A model generated the notes under the pieces. That model was given only the letters and a program-made list of their open reading frames with translations, was not told where the DNA came from and did not search any database. DNA of 64,000 bases, taken from the NCBI RefSeq assembly GCF_023898315.1, contig NC_064616.1, forward strand, positions 708,503,389 to 708,567,388, written 5' to 3'. The DNA is from Schistocerca nitens. Lineage: Eukaryota > Arthropoda > Insecta > Orthoptera > Acrididae. Positions 21,035 to 32,387 of the stretch are shown here, one piece after another (within the stretch, counting starts at the first letter, position 1; each line of letters starts with the position of its first letter). The position numbers and the translations under genes are program-made.

Positions 21035-22071
21035 TGGCACAGAGTTTAGAGATCAAGAACTAAGGGATGAAATCTTAAACCCGTTATGACCAAATAGAAG
21101 TCTACTTCCTACCTCAGAGTTGACGGTTACTAAAGTACAGTGCATTAGCGACCTTGACTACAAAGGTGTGGGATATTCGACACGAGTCATTTCGTTCACT
21201 CACAGAGACGCTGAAAACTAAACTCAGTATTGCAGACACGTGCCAATCATTTGCTGAAGAGTGGGGGGAGTGAAGGCTGTGCTGCTGTTAAGAAATAGCG
21301 TGCCCCCTGTACCTGTTAAATGACAACGTAACTGTGATAACACTTACTGTCTACAGAAGAGCATATGCAAAGTCATTTTCACATAGCGATTACAACCGTC
21401 AGCCGCTTTCAGCTGGCCGACATTCGCCAAAGCATAGTTCACTGATAACATGTGGTTGCCTACTAAAGTTATATACGAATCACTATTCAGCCGTATGTGG
21501 GAATTACGTAGTCGAGAGGATGCCTTTCTGCCACGTGATTGCAAGCTACAATAGCAGCTGTATTTACAGCGAAAGGTCGGAGTTTCAGAAACACTATGTG
21601 GCTCAAGTCACTGAAATTTGTTTCTGTGTTTCTGTGAAGAACAATTCGTTGAGTAGGATTAAAAATTGTCTGGCTCCTAAAACGACAGATTTCTAAAAAA
21701 TCCGTGCTTCTTTTTTAAGTCTTTGGAATAAAAACCTGAACGTATTGCTTCAAGAGGTCAACTGTGTACGTCTGAGAAAGAATGAGACACATATATAATT
21801 AAGGAACTATACAGCATTGTTATTAGTGACGTGTGTCTGCGATAAACCGAGATATCAGGAAAGTAACAGCCGCTCCTTTTTGTAGGTTTGAAAGGAAAGT
21901 CTACTTCTACCGTAATTACGAATTACAAAACTCGCAGTAAGTTATTTTCATTTATTTATTTTATTGTCTGTTCAATTAGACCACGGCACCAACGAGACGA
22001 GGTCATGAACCACATCTAAACCTTACTTTTAAGAAATGGAAACATTAAAACATTGAACTGTTATACAAGGT
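21035..22071. other. no recognised gene
   Basis: A 120-codon + frame at 21334-21696 is the longest. It has no recognisable motif and is overlapped by an antisense frame. Nothing else stands out. Confidence 0.4.
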
Positions 22072-23022
22072 GGATCACCTAAAACTTTCACCGCAAATAC
22101 TGCGGAAATTGAAAGTGCTACTTATGTGCGGTTTTCACAGAATAGAGTGGTAGTCACGGGCTCGTATTGTTAGTCAATCACAAGATTGTAATAATACTTC
22201 TAAAGTGTATTTTTTGTGCAAACATACACGTTTTTAAACAGAAGAATGCTTACTGACATTAACAAACTAAAAGTAGGGTAAATTAGAATGTCAATGGTGT
22301 TTATTGTAGTCTTTTGGTGTGAGTCGTTTGCGAGATATCTTATTTTGAAAAGCTCTCACACCGACACTTATTCAGTACCTGTGATAGCACGCGCTAAAGA
22401 ACAACATAAGTTATGTGGATTCTGACCAGTAACGAGACACCTGACCATCACAGGTTGTGTTCTAAATGACCACCGTCAGCGGCAATACACTCTTCCAGTG
22501 TGGTACGGAACGACTGCTGCACACGTGCTAGCATTTCAGCAGAGATATCCGAGCAGGCTGCAGTAGTGTGTCGTTGCATATCATCGGGTGCAGTTGGTAT
22601 GTCGTTGTACACAGCGTCTTTCAGATTTCCCCACAGAAAAAAGTCTAAAGCGTCAAATTTGGATAACGGGCCCACCAAGGTACAGGGTATAAGTTTCATA
22701 AGCAAGCGATGCGAGTATAATAATCTGCAGCTCGTTGCATAGTTTTCAATGAGATTCTGGAATGGACACCTCATTTAGTCCTCGTTGTTATATCGTATTA
22801 TATCAAATGGCATCAAAGTATAAAAGTATGCGAAATAAACCATTTTCATCGTATAACTGATACTGTGAACGACATTCCAATTGTAAAAGTGGTCGCATTC
22901 AGATTTTCCGGGAAGTTGTGGATATGTGCCACCCACTAGAGTTTCCCGTCTGTCCACAGTCCTTATCCTCTCAGGGATGGGTTTCTGCAGCTGAACGCCA
23001 TTTGGCGGAATCACCCTATATA
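22072..23022 (-). pseudogene. fossil IS630/mariner-superfamily transposon
   Basis: The minus-strand frame 22448-22774 reads VGPLSKFDALDFFLWGNLKD and DISAEMLARVQQSFRTTLEE, ending CIAADGGHLEHNL and a stop. This is the typical C-terminus of insect transposases (PDLTPLDFFLWG ... CI..GG.HFEHL). Only that C-terminal part is readable. The left end ATACAAGGTGGATCACCTAA and the right end (reverse complement TATATAGGGTGATTCCGCCA) look like diverged inverted terminal repeats. The N-terminal half is missing or unreadable. Confidence 0.7.
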
Positions 23023-25199
23023 TTCGATTACATCATCTGAGCTTGGAAGGCCGATTGTCATAAGAGGCCAATTTCCTTAACGTAGTGGTCCCATCGTTCG
23101 TAGTTGATTGAGGATGTCAATGGCTTGCCATTCTGTATTCCATTATTTGCTAGAAGAAAATACAGTATCTGAAATACACTTTTGGGAACTTTCGAAGTTT
23201 AAAACGAGAAAACGAGAAAAGTCTAGACAAATATACGTCCGAAAATCATTCGTTTTTCAGTTTTTATTGAAAGAACATTCTACAAAGGTCTGAAGAAAGA
23301 AACTCATAACTATGTGTTCCTATCAAGATCCTTCGTGAAGTGGTAACAAATAGGAGAATTCCTTCTATTGAAGCATTCAAGAAACTGCTACTGTAGTTTG
23401 TGGCTCTCATGTTAGAAGATTAACTACGCGAAAATAACTTTACTGTAGTCACCACAATGAAACTGCGATAATTGAAGTATTACTGTGACACGAAGACGCA
23501 TGCAAATATACTGCAAATGAACCTGGAAAATAAAGATTTTGCCAAAGAGCACAATCGCAGACATTAAGTATGAAAAAATAAAGCAGTGTGTGATCAAAAT
23601 ACATTTTACACCAAATATGACAATCAAAAAGAACTAATACTAAGCTCTCGTTTTGAAACCAAAAGTAACGATAAATGATCGCGCCTCAATATACTTGAAA
23701 AATATAATGTATCTTCCAGTCAACAGATTGAAGCATCTTTATATCGTCCGAAGCAAGCCGTGTCGCAGCTCAACACGACTTTACAATGAGTACCATGTCG
23801 TATCCACTCCACCGTATATAATTCAATCATTCATCACCAGACCTTGGAGTGAACATCAATGTGGCTTGCTTGCATTCATATTCTTCCATTCGAGGTATTT
23901 TTAACATTCGTAGGTGCATTTTACTGCTTCCTACGGCTAAGACCATTCAAAACTGACTAACGTAAGCGGTGGTTAAACAGAGACCGACTACGCACTCCCT
24001 GCCCGCACCAAGATGTTAAGCGCCAGAAAGCTAGAACATCTCGTACCTCGTGATAGAGATAACATTTTTACCCTCGGAGCAAGATCAGCTTATACAGAAT
24101 TTCAGTAATTACATAGTCGTCTCTTAAAGTGGTTTTAAAGTCTCTTTGTTCCGGAGTGTTTTAGTATTGTGGCCAACTTTTAACCTATGCATGTGACTTC
24201 AGCATATTTTATGTACTCTACGAATCGCCAACTGTATTTTTTTACTTTGTGTCGACTTTTTTTAACTGCCCCATCATGTATGTCTCCGTGTCAGTGTACA
24301 TTTTTCCTCCATTGTCTCCCCTTACTCTGTTTTTATGTCCCCCTTTTAACGCCTTTATATGTATAGTTTTCTCCTTTTATTAGCTGTCATGTCACTCGGT
24401 TGAAGAGTGGCGGATTGTGCCACTGCCAGCCCTTCCCCTCCCCCATATGGGGCACGGAATGAAATCACAATAAAGAAAAAAATAATTACCTAGTTGAGAT
24501 AGAATTTCATATAACAACTTTCACAACAACATTCTTGGATAAATGTTTCTCGGTATTCTTGTCGTGTCAAATTTATTTGCAAAATGGTTTTAGCCCTATG
24601 TAATAACAGCGTGTTTAAAATCGTTGAGGCTTTTGTGGCCACTTACAGACAAGTTATCTGTTGCTTCTGCCTTGGGTTCTTCGGCCGACGTTTGTTGATG
24701 ATTTTTCTGGTGTTCAGCAGTGGAGGGTGAAACTTTGACAATTCCAGCCACTTGTGCTCTCGAAAAGTCACAAAAGTCATCAAACAACCGTCGGTCGAAT
24801 ATCTAGAGGCAAAAGCTAACAGGCAGTTTGTCAGCGTGTTTAAAACCTCTCTCTTTCGGAATGAATGATGAAAATATGCGCACTAACATAAAGATCAGTA
24901 TCGTATGGTCTATTAGTGGAACATTTAACTCTTTACGGAGGAATTACTTGGAAGATTGTCTTTATAATCAAATCTGATGTGGCAAGAATATTGATAAACA
25001 TTTATCCAACTTCCATAGTATTTCTTTTTCGGTATAAAACTAATAAATTCATAGGTAATTAATACAAGTAGTGAAATGTGTAATATATAGAATACAACCA
25101 GATAAACAAAAAATTTACATAGTATGTAGTTAATAAGAATACATATGGCAGTTACAGGGGATGGGCAGAAATACGGAAACACAAAAAACACAACACATT
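23023..25199. other. no recognised gene; possible retroelement tail near 24490
   Basis: No coding signature is recognised. At 24400-24490 a block with GCCACTGCCAGCCCTTCCCC and GGGGCACGGAATGAAATCAC ends in AATAAAG and an A run. This resembles a non-LTR or SINE 3' end. At 24600-24790 a block including TTCGGCCGACGTTTGTTG appears repeat-like (minus frame PSTAEHQKNHQQTSAEEPKA), but I cannot assign it. Confidence 0.35.
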
Positions 25200-26030
25200 A
25201 CCATGCCTAATACGGTGTAGGAAAACCGCTGGCGTTCAAAACAGCTTCCAGTTGTCTGAGAATCTATGATACAGGTCTTATATGGTATTGAACGAAATTT
25301 CGTACCATTCTTCCTCCAAAATAGTGGCAATTTCAAGTAACCAGACGTAAACTCGGCCATAACTTGAAAATAGTGTGACATAAGACTAATTCGACCATAT
25401 TACTTTTTTCTACTGTTCCATAGTGCAGGATTTATTGCTTCGGCACCACGTTTTCCTTTTATTTCACGGATGTGTGGGTTTGGAATTCCAGCTTGTCCTT
25501 CAGTTCCCACCCTATGAAACTTCCTTCGTGCTGTGTTAGGGCTGGACAGGGTTCGTGACTGCGACAGTCAGTTCTGCAGTGGTTCTTGCAGCTGTCGTCC
25601 TCCTTACTTTTCGTCACAACTCTCTTCAGTGCCCGTCTGTCACATTCACTCAATACTTACTTTCGTCCACGTTTTAACTTAGCGGATGATGTTTTTCCGT
25701 TTTCCTGTATGCAGTATAGGTGTTCGACACGTTGCCTCTTGAAACACCAAACTCTTTGGCTCCCTTGGTTACGGAAGCACGCACCATACGAACACCAACA
25801 ATTTGTCCACATTCGAATTCACTTAGTTCCGAAATAATGCACTTATAACTATACAGAACACTATTATGAACACGACTGACAGTTGTAGCATATTGCGGGC
25901 ATTGCGCAGGTGTCGTTCGTGGTGAAATACAACAGCGCCACCTGCAAGCTTGGCTAGCTTCTTCGTTTATGTGCAAACATGCTTTTCTCGCGGTGTTTTT
26001 ATATTTTTGTCCAACCACTATATAAACACG
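25200..26030 (-). pseudogene. fossil Tc1-like transposon with N-terminal DNA-binding domain
   Basis: On the minus strand, 25674-26033 contains ISELSEFECGQIVGVRMVRA, SVTKGAKEFGVSRGNVSNTY and TAYRKTEKHH, a helix-turn-helix start of Tc1 transposases (LSEFERGQIVGAR...GVSR.TVSKV...Y). Frame 25459-25653 continues it (CDRRALKRVVTKSKEDDS). The catalytic part is mostly deleted; 25200-25380 resembles a remnant of the 3' end (ACCATTCTTCCTCCAAAATA). The right end has TTTTATATTTTTGTCCAACC as terminal repeat; no matching left end is found. Confidence 0.7.
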
Positions 26031-26152
26031 CATGTAGTGTTAATAACAATGATGATACTAATAATGATTTTTTTTAGAAATGGCATATTGTGACACGTGA
26101 AGCTGCTGTATATTTCTTTTTAACAGCACAAGTGATTTCGGTCAGAGTCCAG

Positions 26153-26165
26153 CCCCCCCCCCCCC
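26153..26165. repeat. poly-C tract
   Basis: Thirteen C's in a row. Simple sequence. Confidence 0.9.
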
Positions 26166-26360
26166 TCAAATATATCCAGAATCAGAAATATTTCGAGATG
26201 TGGTTTTCACCAAGTTATAGCGGACAATATGGCGAAACTTGTGCAAGTAATTTTTATCGTCTATAGTCGCCAAATTACGACACCGACTTTATTTTCTAAT
26301 GAAACCATATACTTTTTTCTGTGGCATTTGAAACAAGCTACTTAGAGAATTTCAACGACA

Positions 26361-27133
26361 TATTAAGATGATAACGCCGCAAACCACTATCCACCATCAG
26401 GAGAAGAGGTTCTACAAACGTCTGCCCTATTATACTAAATGTAAACAAACGCGTAACTAAGGTACGGTTCGTGTGTTTATTATCACGGTAGTCATTTAAG
26501 TGTTCAAAACGTTGACCTTGAGCATTGCTACACGCGGTAAGGTGATTCTGGAGAAACAATACTGCACGTTGACTTTCACCTGGAGTAAAACGGCAGCACA
26601 AGCCCGTGTTAGAGGCATTTTATTCCTTCGGAAGTCGTCGGTGCTTTCTAATGGACCTCTTGTTTTATATTTCGCCATAGATAAAAGTATAGAAGTGGTA
26701 AGTTTGCTGAATGTGAAGACCGTTTTGGATTTTCTGAACGACCGTTCCGATGCTCTCTAAATGTTCTGTTAAGAGGGTCTGCCATTACATCTGTGGAATG
26801 GGAGGGACATCCGTGTTGTTGATACCACACTGATTGCTTTATGTCCAGTGGATTTTCTTCCAATAACTGTGGCAGCGGCATATCTTCGGAATTACAGCTT
26901 TTCTAATAGTTCGGCGACATTTGCCATAAACTATATCCACTTTTTCGCATACATTGTGAATGTCTAAAGTTACCTGATTGTTACAACAGCAGAACACAGA
27001 CTGGTGGGCTTCTAGCGCACTGGAAGACACGAGAACCGTACCTGAGTTAGGTGTTTGCTTACATTTAGTATGTTTGTGGAACCTCTTCTCCTGATGGCGG
27101 GACAATGGCTTTCGGCGCTGTTATCTTGATACT
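26361..27133 (-). mobile_element. decayed IS630/mariner-superfamily transposon with long inverted ends
   Basis: Ends of about 65-75 bp are inverted copies: CACCATCAGGAGAAGAGGTT followed by CTACAAACG and ACTAAATGTAAAC on the left; their complements (CTCTTCTCCTGATGGCGGGA, ACATTTAGTATGTTTGT) on the right. The left copy has about 10 extra bases. Between them the minus strand encodes transposase relics: LPQLLEENPLDIKQSVWYQQ, HGCPSHSTDVMADPLN (second Asp changed: QQHG instead of QQDG), LPLLYFYLWRNIKQEV, and near the end NAQGQRFEHLN (the GG.HFEHL terminus). The catalytic change and frameshifts make it dead. Confidence 0.8.
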
Positions 27134-27194
27134 GTTTGATCAAGTCCCGTATATGTTATGTCGTAGAATTTCTCCTAGAAGTTTCTTTCAAATT

Positions 27195-27680
27195 CCACGG
27201 AAGGGTGATTCAACTGCTCGTACCGATGGATTTTATTCAACCCGCAACGTCTTCAAATACCACATGCAAGATTTGCATATTCTCTCGCTCGCTATGTGCA
27301 AACCATTGTTCCTACAATAAAAATAAACAGGAACTGTTTGTAGCAAATTTAATGTACTCAAATTTTATACTGCGATAAGTTCCACTAGAGGCCGTATTTT
27401 TCGAATTATTCGAGAAAAACTTACAGATGTGACCCTCAAACGCGTTTTTCTTGATTACTCGAAAACCATGGCTTTCAGTGAAAACGTATTTCAGTATAAA
27501 ATTTAACGACATTAAATATGCTGCAGAAAGGTCCCGTTCATTTTTTCTGTGGGACGAATAGTTCACATGTAGCAGGCAAGAGAATATGAAAAATCTCGTG
27601 TCTAATTTTTGAAGACGTTGCGGGTTGCGTAAAACCCATCGCTAGGGGGAACTGAATCACCCTGTATGGTTCAATTAGAA
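27195..27680. mobile_element. palindromic foldback element
   Basis: Two arms of about 230 bp face each other with almost no spacer. Left arm words: GGGTGATTCAAC, ACCCGCAACGTCTTCAAA, CATATTCTCTCGC, AATTTTATACTG. The right arm has the complements CAGTATAAAATTT, GCAAGAGAATATG, TTTGAAGACGTTGCGGGT, CTGAATCACCCTGTAT. The outer end CAGGGTGATTCA is typical of mariner-type MITE ends. There is no coding content. Transcribed, it would form one long hairpin. Confidence 0.8.
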
Positions 27681-27866
27681 AAAAAAAGCCGGTGCCATAA
27701 TTCAGCGACTGTAAACGATAAAAATTATTTGCGAACATTGGGAAATTCGTCATATTGTCCACTATAACTTGCGAAAACCGCATCTCGATGCATTTACTCA
27801 TTCTGGATATACACTACTGGCCATTAAAATTGCTACACCAAGAAGAAATGCAATTGATAACGGTTG

Positions 27867-28068
27867 GTTCAAATGGTTCAAATGGCTCTGAGCACTATGG
27901 GACTCAACTGCTGAGGTCATTAGTCCCCTAGAACTTAGAACTAGTTAAACCTAACTAACCTAAGGACATCACACACATCCATGCCCGAGGCAGGATTCGA
28001 ACCTGCGACCGTAGTGGTCTCGCGGTTCCAGACTGCAGCGCCAGAACCGCGCGGCCACTTCGGCCGGC
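27867..28068 (-). mobile_element. tRNA-derived SINE, family 1
   Basis: A full reverse copy inside the Tc1 element's 3' noncoding end, with the family head, CTGAGGTCATTAGTCCCC domain and a GGTTCAAATGGTTCAAATGG tail. Target-site duplication GATAACGGTTG lies at 27856-27866 and 28069-28079. Confidence 0.9.
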
Positions 28069-28178
28069 GATAACGGTTGTTCATTGGACAAATATATTAT
28101 ACTAGAACTGACATGTGATTACATTTTCAAGCAATTTGGGTGCATAGATCCTGAGAAATCAGTACGCAGAACAACCAC

Positions 28179-29410
28179 CTATGGCCGTAATAACGGCCTT
28201 GATACGCATGGACATTGAGTCAAACAGAGCTTGGATGGCGTGTACAGGCACAGCTGCCCATGCAGCTTCAACACTATACCACAGTTCATCAAGAGTAGTG
28301 ACTGGCGTATTGTGACGAGGCAGTTGCTCGGCCACCATTGACCAGACTTTTCAATTGGTGAGAGATCTGGAGAATGTGCTGGCCAGGGCAGTAGTCGAAC
28401 ATTTTCTGTATCCAGAAAGGCCCGTACAGAACCTGCAACATGTGGTCGTGCATTATCCTGCTGAAATGTAGGGTTTCGCAGGGATCGAACGAAGGGTAGA
28501 AAATGGTTCAAATGGCTCTGAGCACTATGGGACTCAACTTCTGAGGTCATTAGTCCCCTAGAACTTAGAACTAGTTAAACCTAACTAACCTAAGGACATC
28601 ACACACATCCATGCCCGAGGCAGGATTCGAACCTGCCACTGTAGCGGTCTCGCTGTTCCAGACTGCAGCGCCTAGAACCGCACGGCCACTACGGCCGGCA
28701 ATGAAGGGTACAGCTACAGGTCTTAACACATCTGAAATGTAACGTCCACTGTTCAAAGTGCCGTCAACTCGAACAAGAGGTGATCGAGACGTGTAACCAA
28801 ATGCACCCCATACCATCACGCCGGGTGATACGCCAGGATGGCGATGACGAATACACGCTTCCAATGTGCGTTCACCGCGATGTCGCCAAACACGGATGCG
28901 ATCATCATGATCCTGTAAACAGAACCTGGATTCATCCGAAAAAATGACGTTTTGACATTCGTGCACCAAGGTTCGTCGTTGAGTACACCATCGCAGGCGC
29001 TCCTGTCTGTGGTGCAGCGTCAAGGGTAATCGCAGAAATGGTATCCGAGCTGATAGTCCATGCTGCTGCAAACGTCGTCGAACTGTTCGTGCAGATGGTT
29101 GTTGTCTTACAAACGTCCCCAGTTGACTCAGGGATCTGGAAGTGGCGGAACGATCCGTTACAGCCATGCGGATAAGATGCCTGTCATCTCGACTGCTAGT
29201 GATACGAGGCCGTTGGGATCCAGCACGGCGTTCCGTATTACCCTCCTGAACCCCCCGATTCCATATTCTGCTAACAGTCATTGGATCTCGACCAACGGGA
29301 GCAGCAATGTCGCGATACGATAAACTGCAATCGTGATAGGCTACAATCCGACCTTTATCAAAGTCGGAAACGTGATGGTACGCATTTCTTCTCCTTACAC
29401 GAGGCAACAC
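28179..29410 (-). pseudogene. Tc1 transposase interrupted by a SINE
   Basis: It begins MLPRVRRRNAYHHVSDFDKG at 29410. A helix-turn-helix region (GRIVAYHDCSLSYRDIAAPV; DPMTVSRIWNRGVQEGNT) is followed by the linker (TARTVRRRL-like SARTVRRRLQQHGLSAR), the first catalytic Asp block NVIFSDESRFCL, and PGVMVWGAFGYTSRSPLV. After the SINE the frame resumes with NPTFQQDNARPHVAG (second Asp) and PAHSPDLSPIE (third acidic residue, 34 residues on). After SPIE a frameshift occurs. All three catalytic acids are still present, so the SINE and the late frameshift are the main visible defects. Confidence 0.85.
28499..28699 (-). mobile_element. tRNA-derived SINE, family 1, in a transposase gene
   Basis: A reverse copy splitting the Tc1 transposase frame between the FIA and NPTF blocks. 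The flanking duplication is AACGAAGGGTA (28488-28498) and AATGAAGGGTA (28700-28710), one mismatch. The SINE strand is the same as the transposase strand, so its tRNA-like head reads along the transposase. Confidence 0.9.
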
Positions 29411-29887
29411 AAGAAAGTTTCACCAGGCAACACCGGTCAACTGCTGTTTGTGTATGAGAAATCGGTTGGAAACTTTCCTCATGTCAGCACGTTGCAGGTG
29501 TCGCCACCGGCGCCAACCTTGTGTGAATGCTCTGAAAATGTAATAATTTGCATATCACAGCGTCTTCTTCCTGTCGGTTAAATTTCGCGTCTGTAGCCCG
29601 CCATCTTCGTGGTGTAGCAATTTTAATGGCCAGTAGTGTACTTATATGGAGTGGCCTGTCTTAGCTGCCTCAACATGTATTTATCATAAAACAATTGTCA
29701 AGACACAATATTTGTAAGATGACTTTTTTTTACGAAACAGTAGCTTATTGAGATATGCTTTGGTTGTTGCTCCTCAGATATCGATTCAGTTGTTTAGGGT
29801 GCGTTACATTCTGAGTTTTCGCCATTGTTCGCTGATTGGCCCTAGTCCAGGTTGTGTAAGAGCAGCGGCCATTTCGTTGTGTTGCAG

Positions 29888-29983
29888 CTGGTGGAGAGCG
29901 AGCGGCCGAGTGCTCGCATGGCGCCCCCGCGTCGCCTGGACTGGATATTGGCCGGCGAGCCGGAGCTGGACTACGCGCAGTGA
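29888..29983 (+). CDS. Proc: candidate terminal exon of proctolin
   Basis: An acceptor TTTCGTTGTGTTGCAG ends at 29887, and an open frame of 31 codons runs to TGA at 29981-29983. Its phase (0) fits the donor at 8742. It encodes LVESERPSARMAPPRRLDWI and then LAGEPELDYAQ. Joined to the first exon it gives a 79-residue precursor in which the helical segment continues smoothly (LRDLIND then LVESERP). Like the first exon it is strikingly GC-rich in an AT-rich surrounding. A 3' UTR with a CCG run and an ATTAAA signal follows. Pairing across about 21 kb is inference: an unseen middle exon, or a different gene, cannot be excluded. Large introns are usual in locust-type genomes. Confidence 0.55.
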   Translation: MVESERPSARMAPPRRLDWILAGEPELDYAQ

Positions 29984-30200
29984 CGCCTGCCGCCGCCGCC
30001 GCCGCCGCCCCAGTGTTGGCACACCACTTCCGCCGCGCTCTCTCTTCTTCCTTAACCTTCTCATTATGATTTGTAATGATATACCCATTGTATTCCCCCT
30101 ACTCCCTTTACAATCGTGACAGCGATTGACTGCAGAATTGCTTCCTGTAAAATACTTAGCAGTGCTGTATGGTTTATTTATTAAAGCTAAAATGCTAAAA
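29984..30200 (+). other. probable 3' UTR of the terminal exon
   Basis: It starts with a CCG repeat (about 29988-30011) and becomes T-rich, reaching an ATTAAA polyadenylation signal at 30180-30185. A cleavage site would be expected 10-30 bases later. Confidence 0.45.
30180..30185 (+). terminator. candidate polyadenylation signal
   Basis: ATTAAA, the commonest variant of AATAAA, lies about 200 bases after the TGA. Assignment depends on the exon at 29888-29983 being real. Confidence 0.4.
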
Positions 30201-30580
30201 CATATTTTTAATCTTCGCAGCACTTACTCTTTGTGTTTGATTAAGTAGTAATACCTTTACCCATGATTCTAGACGAAGTTTGGAGCTAAAAAAAGAAATA
30301 TCTACTTGAAGAAAACACCGCATCGTCCATGACAGCTATTTTGGTTCCAAAGTAACCGTAAATGAAATAACTGAGGCTCCACCTGTTCACACGTAATATC
30401 AAAACACTTGTGAAGAACAATGATATTTTCTGGATTTTCGAAGAGCTTCCGATTACTGACGCCTTTATATGTGATATCTAGCAAGTTTTCTATCCTGGTT
30501 TGAGTGTCATCCTAAGATCCAGACATAATTTTGAATGCGCCCCCACTGAAGTACTACAGGATAGTTGCTGCCCGTGTTAA
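30201..30580. other. no recognised gene
   Basis: A minus-strand frame at 30302-30484 (MLDITYKGVSNRKLFENPEN...) looks protein-like, but I do not recognise it and see no acceptor or donor that would make it an exon with confidence. Confidence 0.35.
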
Positions 30581-32080
30581 ACACTGGCTGACAAAAAAGT
30601 GTAGCACGCAGAAGGGGTTGAGAAGATATGTGATGTTACTCCACTGATTACAATCTAGTCAAATTTAAAAAGAATTTGTGAGTATGATCCCACTTACCAG
30701 TATGACGTTGCACTCCCTTTAGCCTGGATGCTTGCACTGATGCGGTTGGGAAGAGCACCATGAAGCAGTTGCATCCTCTCTTGGGGCGAGCTGGCTCACA
30801 ATTGTTGCAACTGATCTTTGATATCCTGGATACTAGCAAGGGACGCAGCTGTCGTCTGAGCTGGTCCCAAAAATGGCCTATCAGGGACAGCTCAGGAGAT
30901 CTTGCTGGGTACATAAACACCTCAACATCACACAGATAGTTCATAGAGACACGTGCCATATATGGACGATCCTTATCTTACTGAAAAATGTCACCACGAT
31001 ACTGCCGCATGGGAGTTAACGCATGAACCGATCTTTGATATCCTGGATACTGGCAAGGGACGCAGCTGTCGTCTGAGCTGGTCCCAAAAGTGTCCTATCA
31101 GGGACAGATCAGGACATCTTGCTGGGCACAGGAACACCTCAACATCACGCAGATAGTTCATAGAGACATGTGCCATATATGGACGATCCTTGTCCTGCTG
31201 AAAAATGGCACCACGATACTGTCGCACGAGAGTCAACGCATGAAGACGCAGGATCTCCGTGACGTACCACTCGGCCGTCAGAGCTACATCGATCACCATC
31301 AGCCGTGGCTCCCCACGACGTGACACGTCTGTCTCTCCTAAACACTGGAAGAATGTGACTTCTCACGAGGTCATCACCATACTCGCCTGATGATGGTCAT
31401 CCAGCTAGTTCAGAACTGTGATCCATCACTGAACACAATGCAACCTCATAAATACCCAGTTCATGCTTCTCGGTCACGGCATCACTTCAGTCGCAGCTGT
31501 TTGTGTTGTGGTGTTAACCACAGCCTACGCATAGGCGGCTAATTTCCTAGTCCAGCTACTGCAAGTCTCCGACCAATGGTGTGTGATGACACAGAATCTT
31601 GCAGGGAGTTCATTACTGACTCTCGGATGCCAGGTACAGATGTGAAGGGGTTACAGGGTGCTCGGTGCACAATATGGCGATCCCTCCTTGTGGTCGACAG
31701 ACGTGGTCGTCTCGAACCTTGACGACGAGTGTATCCGCCCTAACGCTCCCACAAATTCCAACGTCGGACCACTGTCACGTCCAAACGCCCCAAAAATCTA
31801 GATATTGCACGATTCGTCCAGCCAGCCCAATAGCGACCCACAATTTGGTGCTCTCTCAAATTGTCAGGTGCTGATAACGCAGTCTTGGACGGGTGCACGA
31901 CATCCCTGTATAAATGAAGACTGAGTATCTGACGCTCTTCACGCCCCTTATACTACACAATGACGATATTATTGCACTTGGTGCTATGAGAAACGCGCGT
32001 TGACATTACACAACAATTATAGTGATGACTATGCAAAACGCATCGCACTGTCAATGCTTTCAGGTCATTTGCCCATATAC
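30581..32080 (-). pseudogene. decayed Tc1-like transposon with an internal tandem duplication
   Basis: Minus-strand frames encode AEWYVTEILRLHALTLVRQY, AIFQQDKDRPYMAHVSMNYL (second catalytic block, QQDNARPH-like) and CPDLSLIGHFWDQLRRQLRP (SPDLSPIEH-like, final Glu lost). N-terminal parts are further right, frame-broken. The C-terminal segment is present twice in tandem (30813-31029 and 31030-31246). Both outer ends are uncertain: the left may start near CTGGCTGACAAAAAAG at 30584. A family 1 SINE lies just beyond its right side. Confidence 0.75.
30813..31246. repeat. tandem duplication, period 217 bp
   Basis: GATCTTTGATATCCTGGATA starts at 30813 and again at 31030. The copies stay alignable throughout (GGGACGCAGCTGTCGTCTGA, CATATATGGACGATCCTT, CGCATGAA at the end). 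Substitutions between them (TACATAAACACC against CACAGGAACACC, TATCTTACTG against TGTCCTGCTG) show it is not recent. The second copy is closer to a normal transposase. Confidence 0.9.
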
Positions 32081-32105
32081 TATCAACCCTGATTACGCAT
32101 TGACT

Positions 32106-32292
32106 GGCCGTGCGGTTAAAGGCGCTGCAGTCTGGAACCGCAAGACCGCTACGGTCGCAGGTTCGAATCCTGCCTCGGGCATGGATGTTTGTGATGTCCT
32201 TAGGTTAGTTAGGTTTAACTAGTTCTAAGTTCTAGGGGACTAATGACCTCACAAGTTGAGTCCCATAGTGCTCAGAGCCATTTGAACCATTT
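32106..32292 (+). mobile_element. tRNA-derived SINE, family 1
   Basis: A + copy with shortened 5' end (GGCCGTGCGGTTAAAGGCGC), B box GGTTCGAATCC and full tail. Target-site duplication TTACGCATTGACT lies at 32093-32105 and 32293-32305 (boundaries off by one or two bases are possible). Confidence 0.9.
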
Positions 32293-32387
32293 TTACGCAT
32301 TGACTCACGAGAAGCCGACTGATCGCCCTCACTCCCAGATGCAATAATATTGTGGTCGACTAATATATCCTACCAAGGCTGATACAA

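Larger units (their letters stand above)
27812..29638 (-). mobile_element. Tc1-like transposon with two nested SINEs
   Basis: The 29-bp inverted ends CACTACTGGCCATTAAAATT.. and their complement are flanked by TA (27810-27811, 29639-29640). The element carries a minus-strand Tc1 transposase and two family 1 SINEs (27867-28068 and 28499-28699). Without the SINEs it would be about 1.42 kb, a normal Tc1 length. A sister copy lies at 38158-39410. It sits inside the presumed proctolin intron, about 250 bp before the terminal exon. Confidence 0.9.

Noticed and set aside
29804..30223. Arginine-rich 139-codon minus-strand protein
   Set aside because: It is the antisense of the GC-rich proctolin terminal exon and its CCG repeat; arginine-rich content arises from the repeat.
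30813..31246. CRISPR-like or satellite repeat array
   Set aside because: There are only two units, both inside a Tc1 transposase, with no spacer structure; it is a simple tandem duplication.
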